This document shows, piece after piece, positions 26,489-35,875 of a stretch of 64,000 nt of DNA. Below the pieces are notes generated by a model. The model did not search any database. It had not been told where the DNA came from and saw only the letters and a program-made list of their open reading frames with translations. The first letter of the stretch is position 1, and the number at the start of each line of letters is the position of its first letter. Origin of the DNA: an uncultured Pseudomonadota bacterium (GTDB lineage: Bacteria; Pseudomonadota; Gammaproteobacteria; Methylococcales; Methylomonadaceae); contig CAILJB010000064.1 in the NCBI GenBank assembly GCA_903834465.1, positions 27,812 through 91,811 of the forward strand, given 5' to 3'. The position numbers and the translations under genes were made by a program.

Positions 26489-27115
26489 TTACATGAAGTT
26501 TTTTGGCGCAGAACTTTGCCACGAAGGTAATTGCTCAATTGCACTGTACCAACGTGGAATTTCAACATAACCGTCCATTGGATAGCGTGCCATTTCTGCT
26601 AAATCCAAAAACGAACCCACTGAAAAATCCGCAAGCGTTACCGTATCACCCACTAGCCAATCACGTCCTTTCAAATGACTTTCTAAAACGTCAGCAAAAC
26701 GGCGGAATCTTTCCGTACCTTTTAATAACTCTGCGGCATCAGGTTCACCTAAATTCCGAAATTTTTTAATCAAATGTTCAAAAATAAAAATACTGCAAGC
26801 ACTGCCAAAATGCCCCGTTTGCCAAAATTGCCAGCGTGCAATATCCGCTTGAATGATTGGATTAGCTGGAAATAACGTATTAGTAGGCACTTTCGAACAC
26901 AAATATTGCATAATGGCGTTGGACTCCCATAATGCAAAATCGCCATCTACCAAAGTAGGAATCATGTGATTTGGGTTTAAATTTAAAAATTCTGGCTGCA
27001 TTTGCTCACCTTGCATTAAATCAAGTGCGTGTAATTCACACTCTAAATTTAAATGATGTAATACTGCAACAACTCGACGAGAATTTGGTGAAATGGGAAA
27101 ATGGTACAGTTTCAT
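26489..27115 (-). CDS. Glutathione S-transferase family protein
   Basis: The 208-residue protein has an N-terminal thioredoxin-like domain (MKLYHFPISPNSRRVVAVL, with Ser as likely catalytic residue; NHMIPTLVDGDFALWESNAIMQYL binds glutathione) and a helical C-terminal domain (~90-200, GDTVTLADFSVGSF). It likely conjugates or reduces electrophiles. It is the first gene of a two-gene unit with the SDR and shares a divergent promoter region carrying two operator-like repeats with the HxlR gene. AGGAG precedes the ATG. Confidence 0.9.
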   Translation of the reverse strand: MKLYHFPISPNSRRVVAVLHHLNLECELHALDLMQGEQMQPEFLNLNPNHMIPTLVDGDFALWESNAIMQYLCSKVPTNTLFPANPIIQADIARWQFWQTGHFGSACSIFIFEHLIKKFRNLGEPDAAELLKGTERFRRFADVLESHLKGRDWLVGDTVTLADFSVGSFLDLAEMARYPMDGYVEIPRWYSAIEQLPSWQSSAPKNFM

Positions 27116-27149
27116 GAAAAACTCCTACAAATTACGGTAAATGATAGTT

Positions 27150-27166
27150 ACTTGCTTATTGCAAGT
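27150..27166. promoter_or_regulatory. Operator-like inverted repeat, copy 1
   Basis: ACTTG-N7-CAAGT (27150-27166; the arms extend to ACTTGC/GCAAGT) lies 34 bp upstream of the GST start. A second copy with the same arms and spacing sits 37 bp away, which marks it as a probable binding site for the adjacent HxlR dimer. Confidence 0.65.
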
Positions 27167-27186
27167 GATGGCATAATTACACATAA

Positions 27187-27203
27187 ACTTGTTTTTTGCA
27201 AGT
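27187..27203. promoter_or_regulatory. Operator-like inverted repeat, copy 2
   Basis: A second ACTTG-N7-CAAGT element, 33 bp upstream of the HxlR start, positioned to overlap the HxlR promoter and allow autoregulation. Only the arms and the last spacer base are conserved relative to copy 1, consistent with protein recognition of the arms. Confidence 0.65.
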
Positions 27204-27236
27204 CACTATTTCTACAATTAAAATCTAAATTTATTG

Positions 27237-27626
27237 ATGAAAAAAACGGAAGAATATCGCTCAAAATGTCCACTCTCCATTGCGTTAGAATTTATTGGCG
27301 ATAAATGGAGCTTAGTGATTGTTCGTGATTTGTGTATGGGAAAAAGCAAATATGGTGATTTTCAAAATTCGCCAGAGGGAATTCCAACCAATATTCTTGC
27401 CAGCCGGTTACGCAAATTAGAAGAAAATGGCATTGTAATTAAAGAGCCATATCAAGATAGACCCGTGCGATATGCGTATTTTTTAACTGAGAAAGGCGCA
27501 GATTTATTGCCCATCTTGCAGCAATTAGTTATTTGGACACAAAAATATGTGCCGGATTGTTTAACGCCTCCTGAAAGTTTTTTTCAGGTAACGTCGCAGG
27601 ATTTGTTGCGTAAAGACAAACTGTAG
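27237..27626 (+). CDS. HxlR-family transcriptional regulator
   Basis: The 129-residue winged-helix protein has CPLSIALEFIGDKWSLVIVRDL, the HxlR signature with a conserved N-terminal Cys (residue ~11) often used for redox or electrophile sensing, then ILASRLRKLEENGIV as recognition helix and wing (YFLTEKGADLLPIL). The frame also offers a TTG at 27234, but the ATG at 27237 is the natural start. It is divergent from the GST-SDR unit, which it probably controls through the two repeats in between. Confidence 0.88.
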   Translation: MKKTEEYRSKCPLSIALEFIGDKWSLVIVRDLCMGKSKYGDFQNSPEGIPTNILASRLRKLEENGIVIKEPYQDRPVRYAYFLTEKGADLLPILQQLVIWTQKYVPDCLTPPESFFQVTSQDLLRKDKL

Positions 27627-27692
27627 TTTAATGTTCGAAGTGCTGACTAATTGATAAAACACAATTTGTGTGGCGGTTAATCTCTTAACTTT

Positions 27693-27977
27693 ATGAATAT
27701 TTCTATGACTTTAAACCCCGAAAATTTACTTTCCTTTTCACCACTGCATCGTTTGCAATGGGAAGAAGCTCAACAAAAAACCGTCATTTTGTATCCCGAA
27801 GGGATGGTTGAACTGAATCAAAGTTCAGCAGAAATTTTGAAACTTTGCGACGGTTCGCGCCAACTCGCGCAACTCGTACAAGAATTAGAAACAAAATTTG
27901 AAACGACCGGTTTAACCGATGATATTACCGCTTTTTTAGAGGTTGCCTTAAAAAATGGCTGGATTACTCAAAACTAA
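27693..27977 (+). CDS. pqqD: PqqD, peptide chaperone for PQQ synthesis
   Basis: PqqD binds the PqqA precursor peptide and presents it to PqqE. The 94-residue protein shows the family pattern: [29 protein letters not shown] and [16 protein letters not shown], with a C-terminal helix. The frame overlaps pqqE by 23 bases, ensuring coupling. No pqqA, pqqB or pqqC lies upstream; they must be elsewhere if PQQ is made. The ATG at 27705 (MTLNPEN) is an alternative start. Confidence 0.9.
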   Translation: MNISMTLNPENLLSFSPLHRLQWEEAQQKTVILYPEGMVELNQSSAEILKLCDGSRQLAQLVQELETKFETTGLTDDITAFLEVALKNGWITQN

Positions 27978-29073
27978 TACCCCACCACGTTGGTTGCTCG
28001 CAGAGCTGACCTATTCGTGTCCATTGCAATGTCCGTATTGCTCGAATCCGCTCGATTACACCGCGTATAAAAATGAACTTAGCACCGACGATTGGAAGCG
28101 CGTTTTAACCCAAGCGCGAAAAATGGGCGCGGTGCAACTCGGTTTTTCGGGCGGTGAACCGCTGACACGCCCTGATTTAGTTGAATTAGTGCAATACGCA
28201 CGAGAATTAGGTTATTACTCAAATTTGATTACGTCAGGTTATGGGTTAACTGAAGAAAAAATTATTCAACTCAAAACCGCAGGTTTAGACCATATCCAAG
28301 TCAGTATTCAAGCCAGCTCGCAAGAATTAAACGACCATATTGCTGGAACAGCCTCATTTGAACATAAACAAAATGTGGCACGTTTAGTAAAAAAACACGG
28401 TTATCCGATGGTGTTATGCGTGGTACTGCATCGGGAAAATATCCACCAAATGCCAGAAATTTTAGAAATGGCAGAAGCGTTAGGCGCAGATTATTTAGAA
28501 CTTGCCAACACGCAATATTACGGTTGGGCGCACATCAATCGAGATTTATTGTTGCCAACTAAAGAGCAATTCGAAACCGCCGAAGCCATCGCGCAAGCGT
28601 TTAAAGAAAAAGTCGCTGGTAAAATGAAAATTTATTATGTCGTACCAGACTTTTACGAAGACCGTCCGAAAGCGTGTATGAATGGTTGGGCAACCACGTT
28701 TTTAACCATTGCGCCAGACGGCATGGCTCTGCCGTGTCATTCAGCGCGAGAATTGCCTAATTTTGACTGTCCAAATGTGAAAGATTTTAGTGTGTCTGAA
28801 ATTTGGAATGATTCGAAAGCGTTTAATTTTTTCCGTGGTTTTGAATGGATGCAAGAACCCTGTCGCAGTTGCGATGAAAAAGAAAAAGATTTTGGTGGTT
28901 GTCGTTGTCAAGCCTATTTGCTCACTGGCGACGCGAGTGCAACTGACCCTGTGTGCAGTAAATCGCCGCAGCATGGCGTGATTGATGAATTGATTACTTC
29001 AGCGCGAACTTCAGCATTATCCGATGATGAAAAACCATTAGTTTTTCGGAATAGTAAAAATTCACGACGATAA
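27955..29073 (+). CDS. pqqE: PqqE, radical SAM enzyme of PQQ synthesis
   Basis: PqqE forms the Glu-Tyr carbon-carbon crosslink in PqqA. The 372-residue protein has the radical SAM cluster CPLQCPYC near residues 20-27, the SAM-binding GFSGGEPL, and a SPASM C-terminal domain with CMNGW, LPCHS and a Cys-rich end ([19 protein letters not shown]) binding auxiliary Fe-S clusters. The [14 protein letters not shown] segment is typical of PqqE. PQQ is the cofactor of methanol dehydrogenases, consistent with a methanotroph. It is followed after 22 bp by a TonB-dependent receptor. Confidence 0.95.
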   Translation: MAGLLKTNTPPRWLLAELTYSCPLQCPYCSNPLDYTAYKNELSTDDWKRVLTQARKMGAVQLGFSGGEPLTRPDLVELVQYARELGYYSNLITSGYGLTEEKIIQLKTAGLDHIQVSIQASSQELNDHIAGTASFEHKQNVARLVKKHGYPMVLCVVLHRENIHQMPEILEMAEALGADYLELANTQYYGWAHINRDLLLPTKEQFETAEAIAQAFKEKVAGKMKIYYVVPDFYEDRPKACMNGWATTFLTIAPDGMALPCHSARELPNFDCPNVKDFSVSEIWNDSKAFNFFRGFEWMQEPCRSCDEKEKDFGGCRCQAYLLTGDASATDPVCSKSPQHGVIDELITSARTSALSDDEKPLVFRNSKNSRR

Positions 29074-29095
29074 ATTTATAAAATTACAAAACGTC

Positions 29096-31093
29096 ATGAA
29101 ATTAGATTGGGTTACATTATTACTGAGTGGGATTACGGCTTTTTCCTCGACTTGTTTCGCAGCAGATGACAAATTTACAGATATTTCATTAGAAGAGTTA
29201 GTCGATGTTAAAACTACATCGATTACTAAAATGCCAATGTCCCTAAATAAATCTCCCGTTACGGCGTATGTCGTTTCACAAGACGAAATTAGTGATAAAG
29301 GCTATCGTTTCCTTACGGATATTTTAAAAAATACACCTGAATTTTATGTCACAAATTTGGCGCAGACCGAAAAAGCCGTAACCGAGATTTACATTCGCGG
29401 TATTTTTGCCAATAACAAGATTACGTTACTTGTCGATGGCAATAAAATTAAAGCGCCAACAGGTGAACCGACAACGTTTTACGATGCTATGCCGCTCATT
29501 GGTGTAAAACAAGTAGAAATTAGTTTAGGCGCATCTTCATCCGTTTATGGGGCGGATGCCATGCTCGCCACAATCAATTTAGTGACGACAACAGGTGCTG
29601 ATTTAAATGGTTTTAAAATCAAAGCAACAGGCGGAAATGCTGATACAGAGGAAGTTCAAGTCGCCGCGGGGAAAAAAATAAACGACGATCTTAACGTTTC
29701 ATTGACTGGAAGTTTTCATCATTCTGGTCAAGAGAATTTGAGAAAAAATTATCCTGAAATTTATGGCAATGCGGTTGTTGATTTAAATTTAGCTGAACAA
29801 AACTCGAATCTGCATTTCAAAGCGAATTACAAAGATTTAACTGTCAGCTATTACCGCACGCAAACTAAAAATAACAATGCCCTTTCATTTACGCCAAAAC
29901 AATATTCTGGCGTACCTATCTGGGAACCTACCAATCAGACAGCAAATATAACTTATAATTCAGACATCAATCCATTTTGGCAGTCAAAATCAAGTTTAAG
30001 TTATGAAAGTACCGAATTATCAAAAGACTCCAGTTATCGAACAGGTCTTGCACCTAATCAAGATATGACATGGTTTGGTGAGGCACTGCGTTTTTCAGAA
30101 ACCGTTGCTTATCTCAAAGGCGACATCAATTGGCTGAGTGGCATTGAATTAAGTGCCATGAATTCGTTACCCAGAAACCAATACGATGTGCCGACTTTAC
30201 CAAAATATCATCTCAAATATCAAAATTACGCCGTTTATACCCAACTCAATTATGACGTAACTGAAACGCTCGCCATAAATGGTTCGTTGCGAATGGATGC
30301 CGATTCTCGTTATTCACCTGTTTTCAATCCACGATTTGGTTTTTCTTGGCAGGCAATAAAAGAACTTCGCTTTTTTGGGTCTATTGGAACTTCCTATTTA
30401 GCCCCTGCGCCTTCTTCGATGTATGAAACATGGAATATGCCAACGGATTCTGCTTATGGTCGTCCTAATTTGAATTTACGTCCTGAAAAAACAATGACCT
30501 CAGAACTGGGGATTAACGTTGAGCCATTTAAGGGGAATTCTCTCAAAATGTCAGGATTTTTTACCGATGGTACCGACTTGATAAGATTGACAACTGTTGG
30601 AAATCTTGGCTATTGGGACAATATTGCAACGTCACAAACGTATGGTCTTCAAATAGTGGAACGCCACGCATTCACGCACGATTTGAGTGCGGATGTTAGT
30701 TATACGCTGACCAAAGGACAACAAGATGCAGAAAAATTAAATAGCATGGTGAATATCACTAACGTTCCCGAACACATGATTAAAAGTAATTTGCTCTATG
30801 CTTGGGATAAATTCACATTCCGTTTTACAGAACGTTGGTTTGATAATATCGGCACGCATGAATCGAATAAAATTTACAAGGGAAAACCGATGCACGGTGC
30901 CGCGATTTTTGACAGTAACATTCATTATGTGCAACCGATTCAGGCGGCAAAATTCAGTGTTGATTTAGGCGTAAATAATTTATTTGATACGAAATACTAT
31001 GTTGTACCCTTGTATGATAATTTCGCGGGCAGTCTGTCTGCTCAACCGCAAGAAACACGGCGTGTTTATCTAACTGTTGGTTTATCTTATTAA
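29096..31093 (+). CDS. TonB-dependent outer-membrane receptor
   Basis: The 665-residue outer-membrane transporter has a signal peptide (ending near CFA-ADDKF), an N-terminal DISLEELVDVKTTSITK segment common to one TBDR branch, a plug (GYRFLTDILKNTPEFYV; YIRGI; SSVYGADAMLATINLV) and a 22-strand barrel ending in YLTVGLSY. Its position 22 bp after pqqE suggests a ligand linked to methanol oxidation, such as PQQ or a metal complex, but the ligand cannot be read from sequence. No clear Shine-Dalgarno precedes the ATG. Its 3' end overlaps the convergent DksA-like gene by 12 bases. Confidence 0.88.
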   Translation: MKLDWVTLLLSGITAFSSTCFAADDKFTDISLEELVDVKTTSITKMPMSLNKSPVTAYVVSQDEISDKGYRFLTDILKNTPEFYVTNLAQTEKAVTEIYIRGIFANNKITLLVDGNKIKAPTGEPTTFYDAMPLIGVKQVEISLGASSSVYGADAMLATINLVTTTGADLNGFKIKATGGNADTEEVQVAAGKKINDDLNVSLTGSFHHSGQENLRKNYPEIYGNAVVDLNLAEQNSNLHFKANYKDLTVSYYRTQTKNNNALSFTPKQYSGVPIWEPTNQTANITYNSDINPFWQSKSSLSYESTELSKDSSYRTGLAPNQDMTWFGEALRFSETVAYLKGDINWLSGIELSAMNSLPRNQYDVPTLPKYHLKYQNYAVYTQLNYDVTETLAINGSLRMDADSRYSPVFNPRFGFSWQAIKELRFFGSIGTSYLAPAPSSMYETWNMPTDSAYGRPNLNLRPEKTMTSELGINVEPFKGNSLKMSGFFTDGTDLIRLTTVGNLGYWDNIATSQTYGLQIVERHAFTHDLSADVSYTLTKGQQDAEKLNSMVNITNVPEHMIKSNLLYAWDKFTFRFTERWFDNIGTHESNKIYKGKPMHGAAIFDSNIHYVQPIQAAKFSVDLGVNNLFDTKYYVVPLYDNFAGSLSAQPQETRRVYLTVGLSY

Positions 31094-31303
31094 CGTGTTT
31101 TCCAACGCCGTCTGACATGTTAAACAATACTTGCATGCAATGGCTAATCGACGTTTTTCAGGAATCGGTTCTCCACATTCTTCACATTCAAACGCGGATT
31201 CGCCGGTATACATGGCTTTTCGCGCTTCTTCGATAAAGAGTTCTGTCATTTTATCCATGCGTTCAATAATGGCATCCGTGCCACCTGCCCATGCGGCTGA
31301 CAT
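31082..31303 (-). CDS. DksA/TraR-type C4 zinc-finger protein
   Basis: The 73-residue product has a short helical N terminus and the zinc finger FECEECGEPIPEKRRLAIACKYCLTCQ (four Cys in two CxxC pairs), as in TraR- and YbiI-type small DksA relatives that bind RNA polymerase. The longer open frame (to 31387) would run into the upstream gene; the ATG at 31303, with AGGTTAATT before it, is preferred. It is 7 bp downstream of the FAD dehydrogenase gene, forming an operon. Confidence 0.85.
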   Translation of the reverse strand: MSAAWAGGTDAIIERMDKMTELFIEEARKAMYTGESAFECEECGEPIPEKRRLAIACKYCLTCQTALENTLIR

Positions 31304-31310
31304 AATTAAC

Positions 31311-32912
31311 CTAGCCTTGTATAGCGCGTGCAACCGCTTCGGCGACTTTAATGCCATCGATTGCCGCTGACAAAATTCCACCCGCATAACCTGCGCCTTC
31401 GCCAGCAGGATATAATCCGACGGTATTTAAACTCTGGAAGTTTTCATTACGTTTAATCCGAATCGGTGATGAAGTTCGAGTTTCAACACCTGTTAAAAGC
31501 GCGTCGTGCATGGCAAAGCCTTTAATTTTTTTGTCAAAAGCTGGCAAGGCTTCACGAATCGCCGTAATCGCATAATCAGGCAACGCGGAGCTTAAATCAC
31601 CTAATTGCACTGACGGTGTGTAAGACGGTTGCACGCTACCAAATTTTGTCGAAGGTTGCCCAACCAAAAAATCCCCGACCAATTGCGCTGGTGCAGCATA
31701 ATTTTCACCACCGAGTAAAAAGGCTTGTCTCTCCCAATGTCGTTGCAAATCCACACCCGCTAAAACATGCTGTGGATAATCTATTTCTGGCGTAATGCCG
31801 ACAACAATTGCGCTATTGGCATTGCGTTCGTTACGCGAATATTGACTCATACCATTGGTAACAACATGACCTTCTTCCGAAGTCGCTGCGACGACCGTTC
31901 CACCCGGACACATACAGAAACTATAAACAGAACGCCCATTTTTGCAGTGATGCACCAATTTGTAATCCGCCGCACCCAATAAGGGATGTCCGGCATTATT
32001 TCCAAAACGGCATTGATCGATTAACGATTGCGGATGCTCTATTCGAAACCCCATCGAAAATGGTTTGGCTTCCATATAAACACCGCTGCGTTGTAACATC
32101 GAAAAAGTATCGCGTGCGCTGTGACCAATTGCCAAGACAACGTGCGAACTTTCAAGTATTTCGCCGTTTGATAATTGCACCCCGCGCACTTGTCCATTTT
32201 CAATCAATAATTCGTCAACACGGCTTTGAAAACGAATTTCACCGCCTAAACCTTCAATGGTCGCGCGGATGTGTTCAACCATTGAAACTAAACGAAATGT
32301 ACCAATGTGTGGTTTGCTTAAATATAAAATTTCTTCAGGTGAGCCAGCTTTGACAAACTCTTGCAATACTTTACGTCCATAATAATTAGGATCTTTGATT
32401 TGTGTGTACAACTTGCCGTCTGAAAATGTTCCTGCACCGCCTTCGCCAAATTGCACATTGGATTCGGCATTAAATTCACGCTTGCGCCATAATGCAAATG
32501 TATCTTTGGTGCGTTCACGCACGGATTTTCCACGTTCCAACATAATGGGTTTAAAACCCATTTGCGCCAAAATTAACGTTGCTAATAAACCGCAAGGTCC
32601 TGCACCGATAACAATGGGGCGTATTTTATTTGTTTGCGTAGCCTGGGCAGGCAAATGATATTCCGTATCGGGCGCGATGTTAATGTGATGGTCGTTGGTA
32701 AAACGAGCCAGAATTTCGGCTTCATTATGCACTTCGACATCAATGGTGTAGACCATCATAATGGCATCGCGTTTTCGTGCATCATGACCTTGACGAAAAA
32801 TATGGTAACGAATAAATTCATTTAAATCGATTTGTAGCCGATATAGCACAGCAGATTGCAAATCACTGGCAGAATGATTAAGTGGAAGTTTGAGTTCAGT
32901 GATTCTTAGCAT
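31311..32912 (-). CDS. FAD-dependent dehydrogenase (COG2509 type)
   Basis: The 533-residue protein opens with a ~90-residue N-terminal domain (MLRITELKLPLNHSASDLQ), then the FAD-binding PIVIGAGPCGLLATLILAQMG motif, the VQFGEGGAGTFSDGKLYTQ block, VVLAIGHSARDTF, and a C-terminal GEGAGYAGGILSAAIDG. This is the conserved layout of COG2509 uncharacterised FAD-dependent dehydrogenases. The frame extends to 32954, but the ATG at 32912 begins the family's conserved N terminus. The reaction is unknown. Confidence 0.85.
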   Translation of the reverse strand: MLRITELKLPLNHSASDLQSAVLYRLQIDLNEFIRYHIFRQGHDARKRDAIMMVYTIDVEVHNEAEILARFTNDHHINIAPDTEYHLPAQATQTNKIRPIVIGAGPCGLLATLILAQMGFKPIMLERGKSVRERTKDTFALWRKREFNAESNVQFGEGGAGTFSDGKLYTQIKDPNYYGRKVLQEFVKAGSPEEILYLSKPHIGTFRLVSMVEHIRATIEGLGGEIRFQSRVDELLIENGQVRGVQLSNGEILESSHVVLAIGHSARDTFSMLQRSGVYMEAKPFSMGFRIEHPQSLIDQCRFGNNAGHPLLGAADYKLVHHCKNGRSVYSFCMCPGGTVVAATSEEGHVVTNGMSQYSRNERNANSAIVVGITPEIDYPQHVLAGVDLQRHWERQAFLLGGENYAAPAQLVGDFLVGQPSTKFGSVQPSYTPSVQLGDLSSALPDYAITAIREALPAFDKKIKGFAMHDALLTGVETRTSSPIRIKRNENFQSLNTVGLYPAGEGAGYAGGILSAAIDGIKVAEAVARAIQG

Positions 32913-33005
32913 GAATTTTTGAATAGTTAGGTTGGTTAGAAATTTAAGTAACATTTAATGCGTTAAATTAGCAAAGCAGTTATTATCATCACTTTTACAA
33001 TCAAT

Positions 33006-33034
33006 TTGTTCGTTTGTTTTGGATATTGTAAAAT
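33006..33034 (+). promoter_or_regulatory. Candidate sigma-70 promoter of the CheY-like gene
   Basis: TTGTTC (33006-33011) and TAAAAT (33029-33034) are 17 bases apart; the -10 matches five of six consensus positions, the -35 only three. The leader to the ATG would be about 60 bases. Confidence 0.4.
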
Positions 33035-33100
33035 GCGACTCAAGCTGCAGCGCGGCGCATCGTAAAATTAACCCAATTAAAATAGCCCTAGGAAAAGAAA

Positions 33101-33496
33101 ATGGATATATCACCAGAAATGTTGCAAAAAAAGATTCTTATTGTTGACGATGCCGCTTCCATGCGTACGTTGACAAAAGCCATCTTACGCGAAGCGGGTT
33201 TCGCTCATGTTTTTGACGTGCCGGGCGGTCGTGAAGCGTTATTGATGATGGCAAAAGTTAAAATTAACGTGGTAATTTGCGATTGGAATATGCCGGGAAT
33301 GAGTGGTATTGAATTGTACCAGGCGGTTAAAGAAGATGACAAATTGGCTGTACCACCCTGGATTATGCTGACTTCATCTTCAGAAGGCGAAAAAGTAAAA
33401 GAAGCTATCTCAGTAGGCATTACGTCTTACATTGTTAAACCGTTCAAACCTGATAATTTAATTAACCAACTTGTTGCAAAACTAAAAGCTGGTTAA
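33101..33496 (+). CDS. CheY-like single-domain response regulator
   Basis: The 131-residue receiver domain has the acidic pair D16-D17 (ILIVDDAAS), the phosphoacceptor D61 (VVICDWNMPGMSG), T91 (IMLTSSSE) and the conserved K113 (YIVKPFKP). No output domain is present, as in CheY, so it may act on the flagellar motor or on another protein. The genes around it are not chemotaxis genes, although three chemoreceptors are encoded elsewhere in the window. AGGAAAAG precedes the ATG. Confidence 0.92.
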   Translation: MDISPEMLQKKILIVDDAASMRTLTKAILREAGFAHVFDVPGGREALLMMAKVKINVVICDWNMPGMSGIELYQAVKEDDKLAVPPWIMLTSSSEGEKVKEAISVGITSYIVKPFKPDNLINQLVAKLKAG

Positions 33497-33504
33497 TTTT
33501 TCTC

Positions 33505-33539
33505 TGACGTAATCATGACAACGTGTCGTGATTACGTCA
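33505..33539. terminator. Long hairpin between convergent cheY-like gene and topA
   Basis: The arms 33505-33520 and 33524-33539 pair over 16 bp with one G-U wobble and a 3-base loop. It lies 8 bp from each flanking stop codon. T-runs sit before it on both strands but not after, so it is not a textbook intrinsic terminator; it may stop both transcripts or stabilise their 3' ends. Confidence 0.55.
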
Positions 33540-33546
33540 AAAACCG

Positions 33547-35838
33547 CTATTCCACCTCGTTTGTTTCTACCGCTTCTATATAATTACAGCTTTTTTGCGG
33601 ACACACTTTTTCCACACCGCGTTTTTTACTTTCTTTGAGCATTAACACTGGCCAATGGCATGTTGGGCAAGCCTCATCGAGTGGCGCGTACCACAGTGCA
33701 TAATCACACGTTGGATAATTTTCACACGAATAAAACAATTTGCCACTGCGTGCTTTACGTTTGAAAATTTGTCCTTTTTTACATTGTGGACATTGAACGC
33801 CAGTATCTTGTGGTTTTTCGAGTGGTTCAATATAGCGGCAATCTGGATACGCGCTGCAACCAATAAATTTGCCATAACGACTACTTTTATACACTAATGT
33901 CGATTTGCATTCGGGACATTCTCGACCTTCTACCACTTCGGGTTCAGCTTGCGCGGTATCAGATAAATTGCGCGTGTAACTACAAGTTGGATAATCTGTG
34001 CAACCGATAAAACGTCCGTTTCGACCTAAACGAATCGACAACCCTTTACCGCATTGAGGGCAGAGTTCGTCAATGGCTTCTTGCGTAACATCTTTGCGCT
34101 GCACACTTGTTTCTTTTTCGCGAACCAATTCACCGAATGGCTGCCAAAAACTGTGCATGAGTGGAATCCACGCTTTTTCACCTCGCGCTACCGCATCTAA
34201 ATCGTCTTCTAAATTAGCCGTAAAACTGTAATCTACATATTTTGTGAAATGTTCGGTTAAAAACTTATTCACAATCCGTCCCACATCGGTAGGATGAAAA
34301 CGTTTTGTTTCGAGGGTGACGTATTCTCGATTTTGCAAGGTAGAAATAATCGACGCATACGTTGACGGACGACCAATGCCATGCTCTTCTAAGGCTTTAA
34401 CCAAACTTGCCTCACCATAACGCGGTGGTGGTTCGGTAAAATGTTGGGCAATTAGCACATCATTTAACGTCACGCTATCGCCTTCGTTTAGCGGTGGTAA
34501 AAAACTTTCCTTATCATCGCCTTCTTTAGTGTCGTCTTTACCTTCCAAATATACCGCCATAAAGCCAGGATTTGCAATCGAAGAACCTGTAGCACGAAAA
34601 ACGTGTTTTCCATCGGCACAGCTTAAATCAATCGCGACACCATTTAACGTCGCATGAATCATTTGACAAGCGATAGTGCGTTTCCAAATCAATTCGTAAA
34701 GTTTGAATTGTTCTGGCGTTAGATAAGTTTGAATTTGACTAGGTAAATAACGCGCTGACGTAGGACGAACCGCTTCGTGCGCTTCTTGAGCATTTTTAGA
34801 TTTCGTTTTGAATTCGGGAGGCGTTTTCGGTAAATTCGCTGCGCCGTACGTTTCACTAATTAACGCCCGAATATCAGCAATGGCTTCCGCTGATAAATTT
34901 ACCGAATCGGTACGCATGTAAGTAATTAAACCAGCTGTTTCGCCGCCAATGTCGATACCTTCATAAAGCTGTTGGGCAACGGTCATGGTGCGTTTGGTGG
35001 TAAAACCGAGTTTTCGTGCCGCTTCTTGTTGCAATGTAGAGGTAATAAATGGTGGGGCAGGGTGACTTTTACGTTGTTTCTTTTCTAGTTTTGCAACAAT
35101 CAACTTACCGTTTGCCGCATCAAGTAAGGTTTGTTTTGTCGTACCGGCAAGTTCTGCGTTATCGATACTGAATTGCGTGATTTTTTTACTGTCAAAGTGC
35201 GTCAATTTGGCTTTAAAGGCTTGTTCGTGCGCGAAAACGGCGGCATCCACTGACCAATACTCGCGGCTTTTAAAGGCTTCAATTTCTAATTCACGTTCAA
35301 CAATTAAACGCAATGCAGGACTTTGTACTCGTCCAGCCGACAAACCTCGGCGAATTTTTTTCCACAACAACGGCGATAAATTAAATCCGACTAAATAATC
35401 CAATGCCCGACGTGCTTGTTGTGCGTAGACTAAGTTGTAATTGAGTTCAGATGGTTCTGCAATGGCTTCAGTTACCGCTTTTTTGGTGATTTCGTGAAAT
35501 GCGACGCGATGCACTGCTTTTTTAGCCAACAAGTTTTTTTCATTGAGCAATTCTAACAAATGCCATGAAATTGCCTCGCCTTCGCGGTCAGGGTCAGTTG
35601 CTAAATAAAGCGTGTCAGCAGTTTTTAAGGCTTTGGTAATGGCTTGAATGTGACGTTGATTTCGCTCAATCACTTCGTATTTCATGGCGAAATCATGTTG
35701 CGGATCTACGGCCCCTTCTTTAGGTATGAGGTCACGAACGTGACCATAAGACGCAAGCACCTGAAAATCTTTGCCTAAATATTTTTCAATGGTTTTGGCT
35801 TTGGCGGGTGATTCAACAATGACGAGGTTTTTGCTCAT
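33547..35838 (-). CDS. topA: DNA topoisomerase I
   Basis: TopA relaxes negative supercoils. The 763 residues begin with the Toprim domain (LVIVESPAKAKTIEKYLG; DPDREGEAISWHL). The catalytic Tyr lies in TYMRTDSVNLS, inside the cleavage domain preceded by YEGIDIGGE. Three C-terminal C4 zinc-ribbon repeats (CPQCGKG, CPECKST, CPQCKKG) and a last CPTCHW unit follow. Length is slightly shorter than the E. coli enzyme (865). Upstream lie smg and dprA on the same strand, the usual dprA-smg-topA order. Confidence 0.97.
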   Translation of the reverse strand: MSKNLVIVESPAKAKTIEKYLGKDFQVLASYGHVRDLIPKEGAVDPQHDFAMKYEVIERNQRHIQAITKALKTADTLYLATDPDREGEAISWHLLELLNEKNLLAKKAVHRVAFHEITKKAVTEAIAEPSELNYNLVYAQQARRALDYLVGFNLSPLLWKKIRRGLSAGRVQSPALRLIVERELEIEAFKSREYWSVDAAVFAHEQAFKAKLTHFDSKKITQFSIDNAELAGTTKQTLLDAANGKLIVAKLEKKQRKSHPAPPFITSTLQQEAARKLGFTTKRTMTVAQQLYEGIDIGGETAGLITYMRTDSVNLSAEAIADIRALISETYGAANLPKTPPEFKTKSKNAQEAHEAVRPTSARYLPSQIQTYLTPEQFKLYELIWKRTIACQMIHATLNGVAIDLSCADGKHVFRATGSSIANPGFMAVYLEGKDDTKEGDDKESFLPPLNEGDSVTLNDVLIAQHFTEPPPRYGEASLVKALEEHGIGRPSTYASIISTLQNREYVTLETKRFHPTDVGRIVNKFLTEHFTKYVDYSFTANLEDDLDAVARGEKAWIPLMHSFWQPFGELVREKETSVQRKDVTQEAIDELCPQCGKGLSIRLGRNGRFIGCTDYPTCSYTRNLSDTAQAEPEVVEGRECPECKSTLVYKSSRYGKFIGCSAYPDCRYIEPLEKPQDTGVQCPQCKKGQIFKRKARSGKLFYSCENYPTCDYALWYAPLDEACPTCHWPVLMLKESKKRGVEKVCPQKSCNYIEAVETNEVE

Positions 35839-35875
35839 TTAATCCATTCCGTTCGATAAAAAGGCGAGGCTTTTT

